A DNA stretch of 64,000 nucleotides from Rhabdophis nuchalis. Taxonomy: Eukaryota; Chordata; Lepidosauria; Squamata; Natricidae. A program made the translations under genes and the position numbers. This document shows positions 1-9,433 of the stretch, one piece after another. Every line of letters begins with the position of its first letter. Position 1 is the stretch's first letter. Where the stretch lies: contig CM077643.1 in the NCBI GenBank assembly GCA_039707465.1, forward strand, positions 241,278,230 to 241,342,229, given 5' to 3'. The notes under the pieces were generated by a model, which saw only the letters and a program-made list of their open reading frames with translations, searched no databases and was not told the origin of the DNA.

Positions 1-73
1 GGAGTTTACGGCCCAGCCCCCTTATTCCTTTCTCCCTTGTCCTGTCCCCAGCAATCCAGAGAGGTGATCCCTG

Positions 74-1497
74 ATGGAGGCCACGATTCAGCATCTCCTG
101 GAAATAGAGGTTATTCAAGCCGTTCACTCAGATCAGATCCACCAGGGGTTCTATTCCCTACTCTTTGTTATCTCCAAATTGTTGGGGGGTTGGCGGGCGA
201 TACTGGACTTAAAATGCTTAAATTTCTTCATTAGGTATAGACGCTTTAAGATGCATTCATTCAATTCCGTCTTGGAAGGTGTTCGTGTTGGAGATTACCT
301 GGCATCTATTGATCTGACGGAAGCGTATTTACATGTTCCGATTCTTCCTGATCACTGTCAGTTTTTGCGTTTCTGTTATAACTCGTTACATTTTCAATAT
401 ACGGCGTTGCTATTTGGCCTTTCCTCTGTGCCCAGAGTGTTTACTAAGATCATGGCCACATTGGTGGCACATTTACACACTATATTGGTTCGGGTGCAAT
501 TATATTTAGACAACATCTTGGTTCAATCATCATCTTATGAGGCTGCCAGGAGGGACCTGCTTACCACTGTATGGGTCCTGCAGGCACATGGTTTCTCTAT
601 CAATGAAACCAAGAGCCAGTTCTCCCCCTCAACTAGGATCCTCCACTTGGGGGCCTGGATCGATTCAGTACGGGGTCAGGTGTTTCTTTCGGAAGAAAGG
701 GCCACCAGCATTTGTCAATTGGTAAGGGAAGTGGAGACTGAGAGGAGGCCCACTCTGGCTGTGTTTTCCAAACTACTGGGAAAAATGGTCTCGGCCATCT
801 CCATAGTCCCCTGGGCGAGACTTCATTCCAGGGAGCTGCAGTGGTTTCTTCTTCCATACCAACAGAGGAGGGTCAGCCATTCCTTACAATGGGTCACTCT
901 CCCTGGGGTGGTTCTACAATCCCTGCACTGGTGGAGGTCCCCCGCCATCTTGAAGGGTTGTCATTTCAGGGTGTCTGACTGTATTACCATCACTACTGAC
1001 ACTAGTTTGTTGGGCTGGGGAGCTCACATGGGATCTTGGGTCTGTGGTCACAGGCTAAGTCAGCCAGAAGCATTAACTGGTTAGAACTGAGAGCGATCAA
1101 GTTGGGCCTTTGGGAGTTCAGCGATCAGATTGGCGAGCAGCATGTACTGATCTTGACTGATAATATCACGGCCAAGGCACATATCAACCACCAGGGCGGG
1201 ACCAAGTCCAGGGCCCTCATGCAGGAGGCTCACGAGCTTGGTACTTGGGCAGAATGTAATCTATTGTCCATTTCTGTGGAACATATTTCAGGGGTAGCCA
1301 ACACAAGGGCAGATTGGCTTAGCAGGGTGCAGATAGATCATACTGAATGGAGTTTACATCCTTCTGTTTTTCAGGAGATTTCACAACAATTCGGAACACC
1401 GCTCATGGATCTTTTTGCCTCCCCTGCGAACACCCAACTCCCCAGGTTCTTTGTGAGATACCCAGCTCCGGGGGCAGAAGGGGTGGATACCCTATGA
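74..1497 (+). pseudogene. DIRS-like reverse transcriptase / RNase H, broken
   Basis: Two overlapping reading frames (74-1084 and 1036-1497) together give an RT finger/palm followed by RNase H. Visible RT landmarks are GFYSLLFVISK, a DLTEAYLHVPI block, a LLFGLSSVPRVFTKI block and the catalytic box as YLDN, where active enzymes have YLDD. RNase H landmarks are TTDTSLLGWGAH, NWLELRAI, LTDNITAKAHIN and NTRADWLSR. The frame changes near 1,050-1,080, in the N-terminal part of RNase H, so at least one indel has occurred. The altered catalytic box, the frameshift and an in-frame stop just upstream of 74 mark it as dead. DIRS fits better than Gypsy because of the RNase H style and the LFASPANTQLPRFFVRYP tail. 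Confidence 0.8.
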
Positions 1498-1566
1498 TCT
1501 CCCTGGCCAAGGGGTCTACTGTACACCTTCCCTCCCACTCCACTCCTCCCCAGGGTCATACGCAAG

Positions 1567-1851
1567 ATAAGGGGGGAGATAGCATCCGGCCCATCCCTTA
1601 TCTAGATCAGCCCATCCTTGACAGAGGATCCTCGACTTGGTTTTTTCTTGTTATGTAGTTCAAATAATCTTACATTCACTAAACTTGTTGGATGATACCG
1701 GAGAGTTTGTCTTTATTTCCTTCATCGAAAAACTGGGTGGCACTACTCCTAAGGGGGTTATATTGTACAGTTAATTAATTATTAATCAGACGCAGTCCAA
1801 TCAGAGTGTGGATAGGTTCAACCCATACATGGATGCTATCTCCCCCCTTAT
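1567..1851. repeat. 21-bp inverted repeat in DIRS 3' region
   Basis: Positions 1567-1587 and 1831-1851 are exact reverse complements centred on GGGGGGAGATAGCATCC. DIRS elements carry inverted termini and an internal complementary region, so this may be a remnant of that structure. It could also be a local palindromic accident. Confidence 0.5.
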
Positions 1852-2310
1852 TAGAAGAGGCATATCAGGTAAGTACCAACGCTCTTTTTCATTTCAAACA
1901 TGAATGTTGTGTTCATTCCACCTGATTCTTAACCTTGGTTGGAAAAAAGGGAAATTATTGACAGATGAGTAGCCTGAAAAATACTGCTACATATTCTGAA
2001 AGCCACATTTTTGGAGGAAGGCTTCACTTTAACAAACTTAGGAGCAAAGTATTAACTGGAAGCACCTCTGCTAATCTGGATCAGCCTCCTTACAAATGCT
2101 GGAGGACTGCGACCCTGTTCAAAAGCAAATTCTGCATGTGCATTAAGCCAATGCAACTGATGCCAAGTGACCATTTGAGCAGGTGGCTCTGCCGTGACAT
2201 TCTGCTCTGCACTTCATGTTGAGGCTAAAAAATGTAACCTCTAGAAAGCAATATTGCTTGCAAATGCACATATGCACATATTAAAAACAAGCCCAAATCT
2301 GTTCCTGAGA

Positions 2311-2727
2311 AATTTATTTTATTTTTATTTATTTTATTTTATTCGATTTGTAAACCGCACCAATCTCCGTCGAGACGGACTCTGGGCGGTGCACAGGACA
2401 TTAAAATCTACAATAATAAAGAACAAATATACAAAAGTTAAAAAGAAATTAAATAATAAACATGTGCTAAAATTCCCATTAAAACCTATCTAATTAGCTG
2501 AGGCTCTATCGTTCCTAAATTTAAATTCTATGCCAGTCCAGCTTGCTGAAAAAGATGTGTCTTAAGTGAGCGGCGGAAGAGGGGAAGGTCCATGATAGTA
2601 CGAAGTTCGGGGGGGGAGGTCGTTCCAGCCACAGAGAAGGCCTGGGTGTCGCCAGCCTGCATTGACCGGCAGTCAGCACCCTGAGGAGGCCCTCTCTGTG
2701 GGAGCGAATTGGTCAGTGGGAGGTATG
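2311..2727 (-). mobile_element. L2-like LINE, 3' end (first part, split)
   Basis: Read on the minus strand this is the 3' UTR of an L2/CR1-superfamily LINE. It has the recurring signature of a GCGGTGCACAGG-type block, a short AT-rich stretch and an ATTTTATTT-type tail at 2311-2345. The coding end is near 2,700 (GTGGCTGGAACGACC and CTCTCTGTGGGAGCG blocks). It continues at 4981 after the inserted hAT element; the GAGGTATG target is present on both sides. Confidence 0.8.
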
Positions 2728-3318
2728 CAGGGGTGGGTTCCTAAGGGTTCGCACGGGATCCCGCGAGCCCTTTCGTCAAATTTCCCTATCCCGAGCGATC
2801 CCTTTGGACCATGGACCCGGAAGTAAGTCCTCCGCGTTCGTCCCCGCCCCCCCCGCCGCCCAGCCAATGCTAAAATCGCTGGACGCCGGGGGGGGGCTTG
2901 GAACTCGGAGGGGTGCCCGGGACGCGTGCGAAGATCGCCTCTCCGTGCCGCTTCTCACTGCCGGCCAAGGAGCTTAGCGCCAAGCAGCAATGAGAAGCAG
3001 AGCAGAGGGGCGAGCTCTTTCACACAGAGACACAGACACGCACGCACACACGCTGGCGTGCTCCGAGAGGCTGGCTCTTTTCTCTAGCCGAGGCTGACGT
3101 CTCGCTGAATCTCTAGCCCGCTCCCTTATCCTCACGACGGGGTCGGCAGCGGCGCTCTCTTGTGCGGCCACCTCAGCTTGGCAGCCTTTGCCCCACTAAG
3201 AGACGACGCTGTGACAGCCGCTGCCGCGCTCCCTTCTCTTTCCTTGCCTCTCCTCCCTTCGCCGGCAGGAGCGCGCGCACCTGCTGCTGCCGCCGCTGCT
3301 AACTGCTGCTCCCTCAGC

Positions 3319-3500
3319 TGGGGCGGGCAGGCAGGAAAGCAAGCAAGGCGGCTGCGCTGTCTTCTTTTTCCCTCAGCGAAGCGCCGCCGCGGCCGCCTCC
3401 TCCTCGCCCATCGCAGGTGGCAGCGGCCGCGGCGGCGCTTCGCTGAGGGAAAAAGAAGACAGCGTAGCCGCCTTGCTTGCTTTCCTGCCTGCCCGCCCCA
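3319..3500. repeat. Near-perfect GC-rich hairpin, 78-bp arms
   Basis: Arms 3319-3396 and 3423-3500 are reverse complements with one mismatch (77 of 78) around a 26-bp spacer. A direct repeat of CTGCTGCTGCCGCCG...CTAACTGCTGCTCC flanks the hairpin at about 3282-3312 and 3505-3541. CpG density is very high. Both strands therefore encode the same low-complexity Arg-rich string. Confidence 0.9.
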
Positions 3501-3807
3501 GCCCCTGCTGCTGCCGCCGCCGCCGCTGCTAACTGCTGCTCCGGAAAAGATCGGCGCGCGCATGCCCCGCTCGATTACAGCCTCGGAGAGCTCGTAGTGG
3601 TGCGAGTCTGCGCTGTAATTTTGCAGGACCTGCACGCGCCTATCTTTTCAGCGCACCGTGGAAAAGCGCCGAGTTTCTGGACGGCCCCTGATCACTCTAG
3701 ACGCCATTGGGGAAGACGGGGAACGCGAGGGGGACCTCGCGGATGGCGTCGCTGGCAGCGCAGAGTCGCCGCTGCTTCACACGGTATTCTGTGGACACAG
3801 TGACCGG

Positions 3808-4512
3808 CAGACAGAGAGAGGCACAGAGAGAGAGAGGGAAAGAGAGAGGGGGGGGGAGGGAGGGAGGGAGGAAGGGAATCAGAATCTGACAGACACAGAG
3901 AGAATGACAGAGAGAGACAGGAAGGGAGGGGAGAGACACAGAGATAAGAGGGAGGGAGAGAAAGATAGACAGAGACACAGAATGAGTGATTAAGTGCCTG
4001 AATGCGAGACAGGCAGACACACACACACACAGAGTGACAGAGATGGGCGGACGAAGGAGAGAGAGACAGAAAGAAAAAGAGAGAAAGAGAAAGAAAGAAA
4101 AAGAAAGTGGGAGAGAGAGAAAGAAAGACAGACAGAGAAAAAGAGAAAGAAAGAGACAAAGGAAAGAAAGAGAGAGAAAAAGAAAGAGAGAGAGGGAAAG
4201 AAAGAAAGAGACAGAAAGAGAGAGAGAGAAAGAGAGGAAGAGAGGAAGAGGGAAAGAAAGAAAGAGAAAGAGAAAGAAATAAAGAGAGAGAGAAAGAGGG
4301 AAAGAAAGAAAAAATGAGAGAGAGAGAAAGAGAGAAAGAGGGAAAGAGAAAGAGAGAAAGAGAAAGAAAGAGAGAAAGAGAAAGAAATAAAGAGAGAGAG
4401 AGAAAGAAAGAGGGAAGGAAAGAAAGAGGCAGAGAAAGAAAGAGAGACAGAGAAAGAGAGAAAGAAAGACAGAAGGAAAGAAAGAAAAAGAAAGAGAGAG
4501 AGAGAGAGAGAA
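3808..4512. repeat. GA/GAAA-rich simple repeat, about 0.7 kb
   Basis: This is an almost pure purine strand of GAGA, GAAA and GGGA units with no fixed long period. It keeps several frames open (Arg/Lys/Glu on plus; Ser/Leu/Phe on minus), which explains the long ORFs here. It lies inside the 2.25-kb hAT-type element. Confidence 0.9.
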
Positions 4513-4590
4513 CTTATGACCACAATTAAGCCCAAAAGTTTGGTTGCTAACCAAGACCATTGTTAAGTGAGTTTCACATTTTCCAAATTG

Positions 4591-4700
4591 GCCACTCCCA
4601 CCCGGTCACATGGCTGGCAAGCCACTCCCACCCGGTCACATGGCCGGCAAGCCACTCCCACCCGGTCACATGGCCGGCAAGCCACTCCCACAAAGCAGGC
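4591..4700. repeat. 30-bp tandem repeat (3.3 units) near hAT end
   Basis: Units start at 4591, 4621, 4651 and 4681 with the core GTCACATGGCCGGCAAGCC. The same array in slightly different form occurs at about 35,610-35,710 and 46,620-46,730 in the two shorter relatives, so it is a family feature and not a local expansion. Confidence 0.85.
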
Positions 4701-4729
4701 CACACCCACAGAACCTGTTCCAAAATTTT

Positions 4730-4949
4730 TCTTTTTTAATTTTTTTTTAATTTTAATAAACACTATAACAAAAATAACATATACAATACAATATTTCACC
4801 CAGTGCTATACAATGGAAAGGAAAGTTTGGTTCTTCAAAAATAGGTATCTTCAAATATCTTTAAGTTCTCCAAAATCCGCGTTCTCTGGGTACAGGTGTC
4901 GAAGCATCCAAGGTCCCAAGTGCATAGTCCACAAATGGCTTCCAAGTCT
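4730..4949 (-). mobile_element. Short retroposon inserted in hAT 3' end
   Basis: An insert beginning with a T-rich stretch (a poly-A tail if read on minus) is flanked by CCTGTTCCAAAATTTT (4714-4729) and the same sequence with one extra A (4950-4966). It separates the 30-bp array from the hAT terminus. The body resembles no family I can name; a 5'-truncated LINE or SINE tail is likely. Confidence 0.65.
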
Positions 4950-4980
4950 CCTGTTCCAAAAATTTTGAAACCCACCCCTG

Positions 4981-5700
4981 GAGGTATGTGGCAGGAGGCA
5001 TCCCACAGGTAACTAGGCCCCGAGCCATGGAGCAATTTGAAGATGGTAACAAGCACCTTGAAGCGCACCCGGAAGGCCATCGGTAGCCAGTGCAGCTCGC
5101 GCAGGAGAGGTATTACATGGGAACTTCGAGATGTTCCCGAAATCCCTCACGCGGCCGCGTTCTGGACTAACTGGAGCCTCCGGATGCACCTCAAGGGGAG
5201 CCCCATGTAGAGAGCGTTGCAATAGTCAAGGCGGGATGTCACGAGTGCTTGAGTGACTGTGCGGAGGGCGTCCCGGTCCAGAAAGGGATGCAACTGGCGT
5301 ACCAGTCGAACCTGGTAAAAGGCCCCCCTGGTCACGGCCGCCACATGGTCATCCAGGGACAGCCGTGAATCCAGGAGGACACCTAAGTTGCGAGCCCTTT
5401 CCACGGGGGCCATTGACTCGCCCACGATAACCAGCGATGGAATTAGCTGGCTATGCCGGGACGCCGGAAACCACAGCCACTCGGTCTTGGACGGGTTGAG
5501 CCGGAGTTTGTTACTTCCCATCCAGAGCCGCACGGCCTCCACACACCGGGACATCACTTCGACAGCATCATTGGGGTGGTTGGGGGTAGATACGTATGTA
5601 CAGCTGAGTATCATCAGCGTACAGGTGGTGCAAATTTGAAATGTTGGGCATTCCTTATCTGCTTAGGAGCTTCTCGAAGCATCTGAAAAGCCATTGAGAG
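4981..5700 (-). pseudogene. L2-like LINE ORF2, RT to C-terminus (second part, split)
   Basis: Minus-strand translation gives the late RT and C-terminal region. YADD is coded by 5610-5621, followed after a frameshift by NKLRLNPSKTEWLWFPASR, a LGVLLDSRLSLDDHV block, SRLDYCNALYMGLPLRC and, further 3', the LRELHWLP...FKVLVTIFK region. The YADD frame is off by one from the following ORF, and GLPLRC to ELHWLP also needs frame changes, so it is inactive. This is the upstream half of the LINE whose 3' end lies at 2311-2727. Confidence 0.85.
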
Positions 5701-5712
5701 AAGGTAGTGGAT

Positions 5713-5955
5713 TATGAGCCACAGTGGCACAGTGGTTAAAGTGCAGTATTGCAGGCTACTTCTGCTAACTGCTGACTACCTGCAATTTGACAGTTCAAAC
5801 CTCACCAGGCTCAAGATTGACTCAGCCTTCCATCCTTCCTGGGTGGGTAAAATGACCCAAATTGTTGGGGGAAATATGCTGATTCTGTAACCACTTAGAG
5901 AGGGCTGTAAAAGCACTATGAAACAGTATATAAGTGTAAGTGCTATTGCTATTAG
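5713..5955 (+). mobile_element. tRNA-derived squamate SINE (family 1)
   Basis: It starts GAGCCACAGTGGCACAGTGG, with an A-box-like stretch, then a B-box-like GACAGTTCAAACCTC. The body has GACTCAGCCTTCCATCC and a 3' end GTATATAAGTG..TGCTATTGCTATT. Six other copies in this window share the same plan. The B box has decayed (GTTCAAA for GTTCGAA). Confidence 0.85.
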
Positions 5956-7052
5956 ATGAGATCATTTCATGCCTTTCCTCACATAGTGAATTATGCATTA
6001 CAAAGGATCCAGGAGTATCAAGAGTAAGATAACTACTTCTAGCCAACCACACACACCTTTCCAAGATCCCCAGACTTTTCTTTAATCTGATTTATTGAAA
6101 GAAAAAAGGGAAACGATACAAAAATCTTTGTAAGTGGGTATATTACTGGAGCACATACTTTTTGCCTAAGTTTTTTGAAGTAGATGTTTACTGCTTCTCT
6201 TGCTGACCACAATGCACACTTTGTTGAGTTTCCCCGGGTTTGTATTTCTTATGTTCCCACCCTAATTCCATTTTTGCAGCTTCAGATTTCCGTGTTGTTA
6301 TTGTTGTTGTTATTGTTGTTTTTGCTAGGAAGCTTTAATCTAATCTTAATCTAATCATAAACACTATTAGTCCCCCCCAAAGATCTCTGCATAGCCTTAA
6401 GAAGCGGGTTGAATGCCATACAACCTGAGGGATCTACGTATCATTTGGCACTATAGTTCATCCATATAGCTTCCTTGGTAAAAATACAACAGAGAGTTAC
6501 TTTCGGCTGCACAGTTTGAAATGATCCCTTTCCTTGCAGCACTGAAGTGATGCCCCCCACCCCACCCCAGCAGCATCTTTCTATATCACTGGTGTCCAAA
6601 ATAGATGCCTGCTTATTTTGGCTGGGCAGCTGGAAATGACCTACATATCTTGGGAGACCCTGTTGAGATGAAAGACTCTTGGCTTACTCTCCTGGCTCTT
6701 CCCTCCCAGGAACATCCTTTCCTCCTTCCTTGCCACAAGGAAGCACATCCAGGAGTTCAGGAGAAGAAGCCCAGTAAGAAGGATGCCTTAATTTCACAAT
6801 GCCTTCCTGCTGTTCAGCCTTAGGATGCCTTAATTTCACAATGCTTTCCTGCTGTTCAGCCAATAAGAATGAATGATAGATCAGAAGGGCATCCTGCCCA
6901 ATGTCATCATCATGGGCTTTGAAGCACATCCCCATTCAGGTCCTCCACAACATTGTCAGTGTGCACCAAAGAGCTGGAAGACCAAAACACATCATATAAT
7001 AATAGTAAACAGGACAGCATTGTTTCTTCACATTGTCATCCAAGCCCAGTGA
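5956..7052. other. No feature recognised
   Basis: AT-rich, mixed-composition DNA with a short TTG microsatellite at about 6297-6323. A partially duplicated segment (GCCTTAATTTCACAATGC..TTCCTGCTGTTCAGCC) occurs at about 6782-6820 and 6826-6861. The small ORFs show no family resemblance. Confidence 0.5.
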
Positions 7053-7060
7053 TCCTTAAC

Positions 7061-7705
7061 CAGGGGTGGGTTGCTACAGATTCACCCGGGTTCAGGAGAA
7101 CCCGTAGCTAACATTATGTCTGGTTCAGAGAACCTCCAAATCCCACCCCTAGCTGGCCCCTTCCCCCCCTCCCAGGAGTCTCCACGCGGCCCGTTTTGGA
7201 TGCAAGGTAAGTGCAGGGCCCACATGGAGGCTCGTGGAGGAGGAAAAACAAGCCTCCCAGAAGACCTCCGGAGCCTGGGGGAGGAGGTTTTCACTCTCCC
7301 AGAGGCTAGAGAAAAGCCTCCGGAGCAGTGGTGGGTTCCTGCAGCTGCTACTGCCAGTTTGCTCAGGGACGCACCTAGCGCATGTGCAGTAGAATAAAAA
7401 TTGCTTTGCGCATGCGCAGAAGCAAAAAACAAGATGGTGGCGCCTATGGCACCATCAGGAACACCAGTTTAGGGGCATGGCAGGCCTGAGTCATTGCCGG
7501 TTCCAGCGACCCAGGCTGCCAAGCTACTACCAGTTCAGCCAAACCAGTAGGAACCCACCACTGCTCCAGAGCCTGGGGAAGGTGAAAATGCCCCACCCAA
7601 CACCACAGTGGTACAGGAGGCCAACTAGGCCACGCCTACCATGGCCACGCCCACCCAGCAACCGAGCAGAGAACCCATTGCTGAAATTTTTGAAGCCCAC
7701 CCCTG
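7061..7705. mobile_element. Non-autonomous hAT element (outer of a nest)
   Basis: The ends are CAGGGGTGGGTTGC and GAAGCCCACCCCTG, with the perfect 8-bp duplication TCCTTAAC at 7053-7060 and 7706-7713. There is no transposase. The interior carries another hAT element and GC-rich spacer. Confidence 0.9.
7326..7563. mobile_element. Non-autonomous hAT element nested in the previous one
   Basis: The ends are CAGTGGTGGGTTCC and GGAACCCACCACTG. Flanks CTCCGGAG (7318-7325) and CTCCAGAG (7564-7571) match 7 of 8. It is 238 bp and non-coding. Confidence 0.88.
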
Positions 7706-7896
7706 TCCTTAACAACACAAAATCCTTAACAGGAAGGGGCAGGGGGAACAGTGATTGTAGCCTCTCTACTACCCTCCCCACTCAGAGAAAGTCTTTCTGT
7801 AAACCATGTTTGCTAATATTCAAAGAGACCCCATGGAAGAACAGCTAATTTGCTGGATTGTTTTTGCCTTTAAGCAGGACATTTCTTCATTTAGTT

Positions 7897-8030
7897 CAGG
7901 GGTCTCCAACCTTTGCAACTTTAAGTCTGAAGGACTTCAGCTCCCAGAGTTCTCCAGCCAGCAACCTGGCTGGAGAAGTCTGGGAGCTGAAGTCCTTCAG
8001 ACTTAAAGTTGCAAAGGTTGGAGACCCCTG
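7897..8030. mobile_element. 134-bp hairpin hAT MITE
   Basis: The whole element folds on itself: CAGGGGTCTCCAACCTTTGC at the left is the reverse complement of the right end, and the match continues almost to the centre. The 8-bp duplication ATTTAGTT is perfect (7889-7896 and 8031-8038). The ends resemble CAGGGGT-type hAT termini. Confidence 0.92.
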
Positions 8031-8038
8031 ATTTAGTT

Positions 8039-8754
8039 GACATGGCAGGAGAGTTCCTAAATAAAAAAAAACCCACACCAAAACACAGAGACTTTGACTT
8101 TGATTATTCTTTTCCTCCTCCTGTGACTTGCAGAAACCAGGAGGTGTCCTTGGCCTGGCAGCGTGTCACTTTTTGCCTTTGGGGTACCAAATGTAGCATG
8201 GAAGTCAACCAGGCATTCTAGGCAGTGAATGACAAGTGGTCTCCCAACCTGGGACTGAATTAAAAAAAAACGACAGGGAAAGAAAAATGGATGAGGAAGA
8301 TGGAGATTTTTAGTTTTGTTTTGTTTTTCCAATCACCTCAGATTTGCCTCAGGCAGTGAGACACCCACGACTCAGGTGGTAGAAAGCTCTTCTCAACCAT
8401 ATGCTGATTGTTTAATAATATAGAAAAAGAGAACTTCCAGCTATTTTTCCCCACCACCACCCGCCAGCTTTATAACAAGCCCGATTTCATTCTGTTCCCC
8501 CAAGGATTTTACCAGCATTGAGACTGATAGGACGGACTTTATCTGTTCCAAGCAGGACTGATCTACTGACTTTTATCTGACCTTTCTACCAGTAGAACTG
8601 TGGACGCTGGAGTTGTTCAGAAGACAGCGATAGCTGATGGTTGTGTGTACATGGAGGATTGTGCGTTTCGCCTTTGCACCAGCAGTTACGGTGTCCTGAG
8701 CAATTCAAGTTTCACACCACTTTGCACGTGAGAATGCACAAACATGGGTATAAA
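8039..8754. other. No feature recognised
   Basis: Mixed-composition DNA with poly-A/T runs and no ORF of interest. I see no known repeat family here. Confidence 0.4.
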
Positions 8755-9433
8755 TTATGAAAAGTTAAAGAAAGACATAAAAGATAAAATAAATAAGAGA
8801 AAGTAAAATAACGATGGTTTGGAAGAATTGCAATGATAAAAATGAAAGTTTACCAAAATATAATTTTTTGTTTTGGATGATCCTAATTAAATTCTTGGAT
8901 CAAGAATTAAAGCAAATACAGAGGCTGCTGGGGGTGTATTGTAATGGAGGTAAGAGAGCAAAAATAAATAAAGCATTATGGTATGAACCATTAAAAAAGG
9001 GTGGGCTAGGTCTTCCAAATATTAGAAATTATTGGGTAGCTAATCAATTAAAGGTGGTCCCAGGTATTATAGTAGGAACTAGAGATTTAACATGGAGGGA
9101 TATAGAGTTGAAAGAGTTAAGGAAAATAGGTGATCCTATAGAAACATATTGGTTTAAAAAGGATATTAAAAAATTGTTAGGAGGATAAAAAATCCCTTTT
9201 TAAAAAACATGATAGAATTATGGAATAAATGGAGATACCGACTAATGCCAGGAATCTCTCCTTTAACAATAGTGGTGGAAATGGAGAAATTCCCTAAGAC
9301 TGAATTGAAAGAATGGATTAGTAAACTAAAAGAAAATCAGATATATAAATGGGAAGGCTGGAAGCACAAGATAAAGAATATAACACAACTAAAAATTATT
9401 TTAGCAGTTATTAAATTAAATTGGTCAAGTTAA
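8755..9433 (+). pseudogene. L1-type ORF2 C-terminal remnant
   Basis: Two frames (8814-9188 and 9209-9433) carry the post-RT part of L1 ORF2. Landmarks are LPKYNFLFWMILIKF, then RAKINKALWYEPLKKGG, GLGLPNIRNYWVANQLK, and further on IELWNKWRYRLMPGISPL. The frame is lost near 9,180-9,208. There is no endonuclease or YADD region, so the copy is truncated at its 5' end. This is the clearest ORF2-type L1 remnant in the window, relevant because the four ORF1-only elements would need such an enzyme in trans. Confidence 0.75.

Larger units (their letters stand above)
1..1900 (+). mobile_element. DIRS-type retroelement fragment
   Basis: The window opens inside a tyrosine-recombinase-type (DIRS) retrotransposon. 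The reverse transcriptase and RNase H region is recognisable, and a 21-bp inverted repeat lies downstream. No recombinase or methyltransferase ORF can be read before the sequence turns into unrelated DNA near 1.9 kb, so the copy is partial at both ends. The right border is a guess because no terminal repeat is clear. Confidence 0.7.
2728..4980. mobile_element. 2.25-kb non-autonomous hAT-type element with CpG-rich cargo
   Basis: The ends are CAGGGGTGGGTT and AACCCACCCCTG, flanked on both sides by the perfect 8-bp duplication GAGGTATG (2720-2727 and 4981-4988), the hAT hallmark. It interrupts an L2-like LINE. In order, the inside holds a CpG-rich block (about 2.75-3.78 kb), a 78-bp-arm hairpin, a GA-rich array, a piece resembling the TA-flanked element at 39.4 kb (GTTAAGTGAGTTTCAC), three 30-bp repeats and a young retroposon. 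No transposase ORF is visible. Long ORFs in the CpG block occur on both strands and are mirror images caused by the hairpin, so I do not call a protein. Shorter relatives lie at 35251 and 46318. Confidence 0.85.

Noticed and set aside
3132..3635. 167-codon minus and 145-codon plus ORFs in the CpG-rich block
   Set aside because: Both read the same Arg-rich string because of the hairpin; composition explains the open frames, and no splice-site or domain evidence supports an exon.
3692..4560. Long Ser/Leu/Phe or Arg/Glu/Lys ORFs (up to 287 codons)
   Set aside because: They lie in the GA/GAAA simple repeat and are low-complexity on both strands.
4591..4700. CRISPR-like array (30-bp repeats)
   Set aside because: Contiguous repeats without spacers, in a vertebrate transposon family present at three loci.
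5713..5955. Possible tRNA gene (A and B boxes)
   Set aside because: The boxes belong to a SINE: no cloverleaf, and the long body and tail are shared with six other copies.
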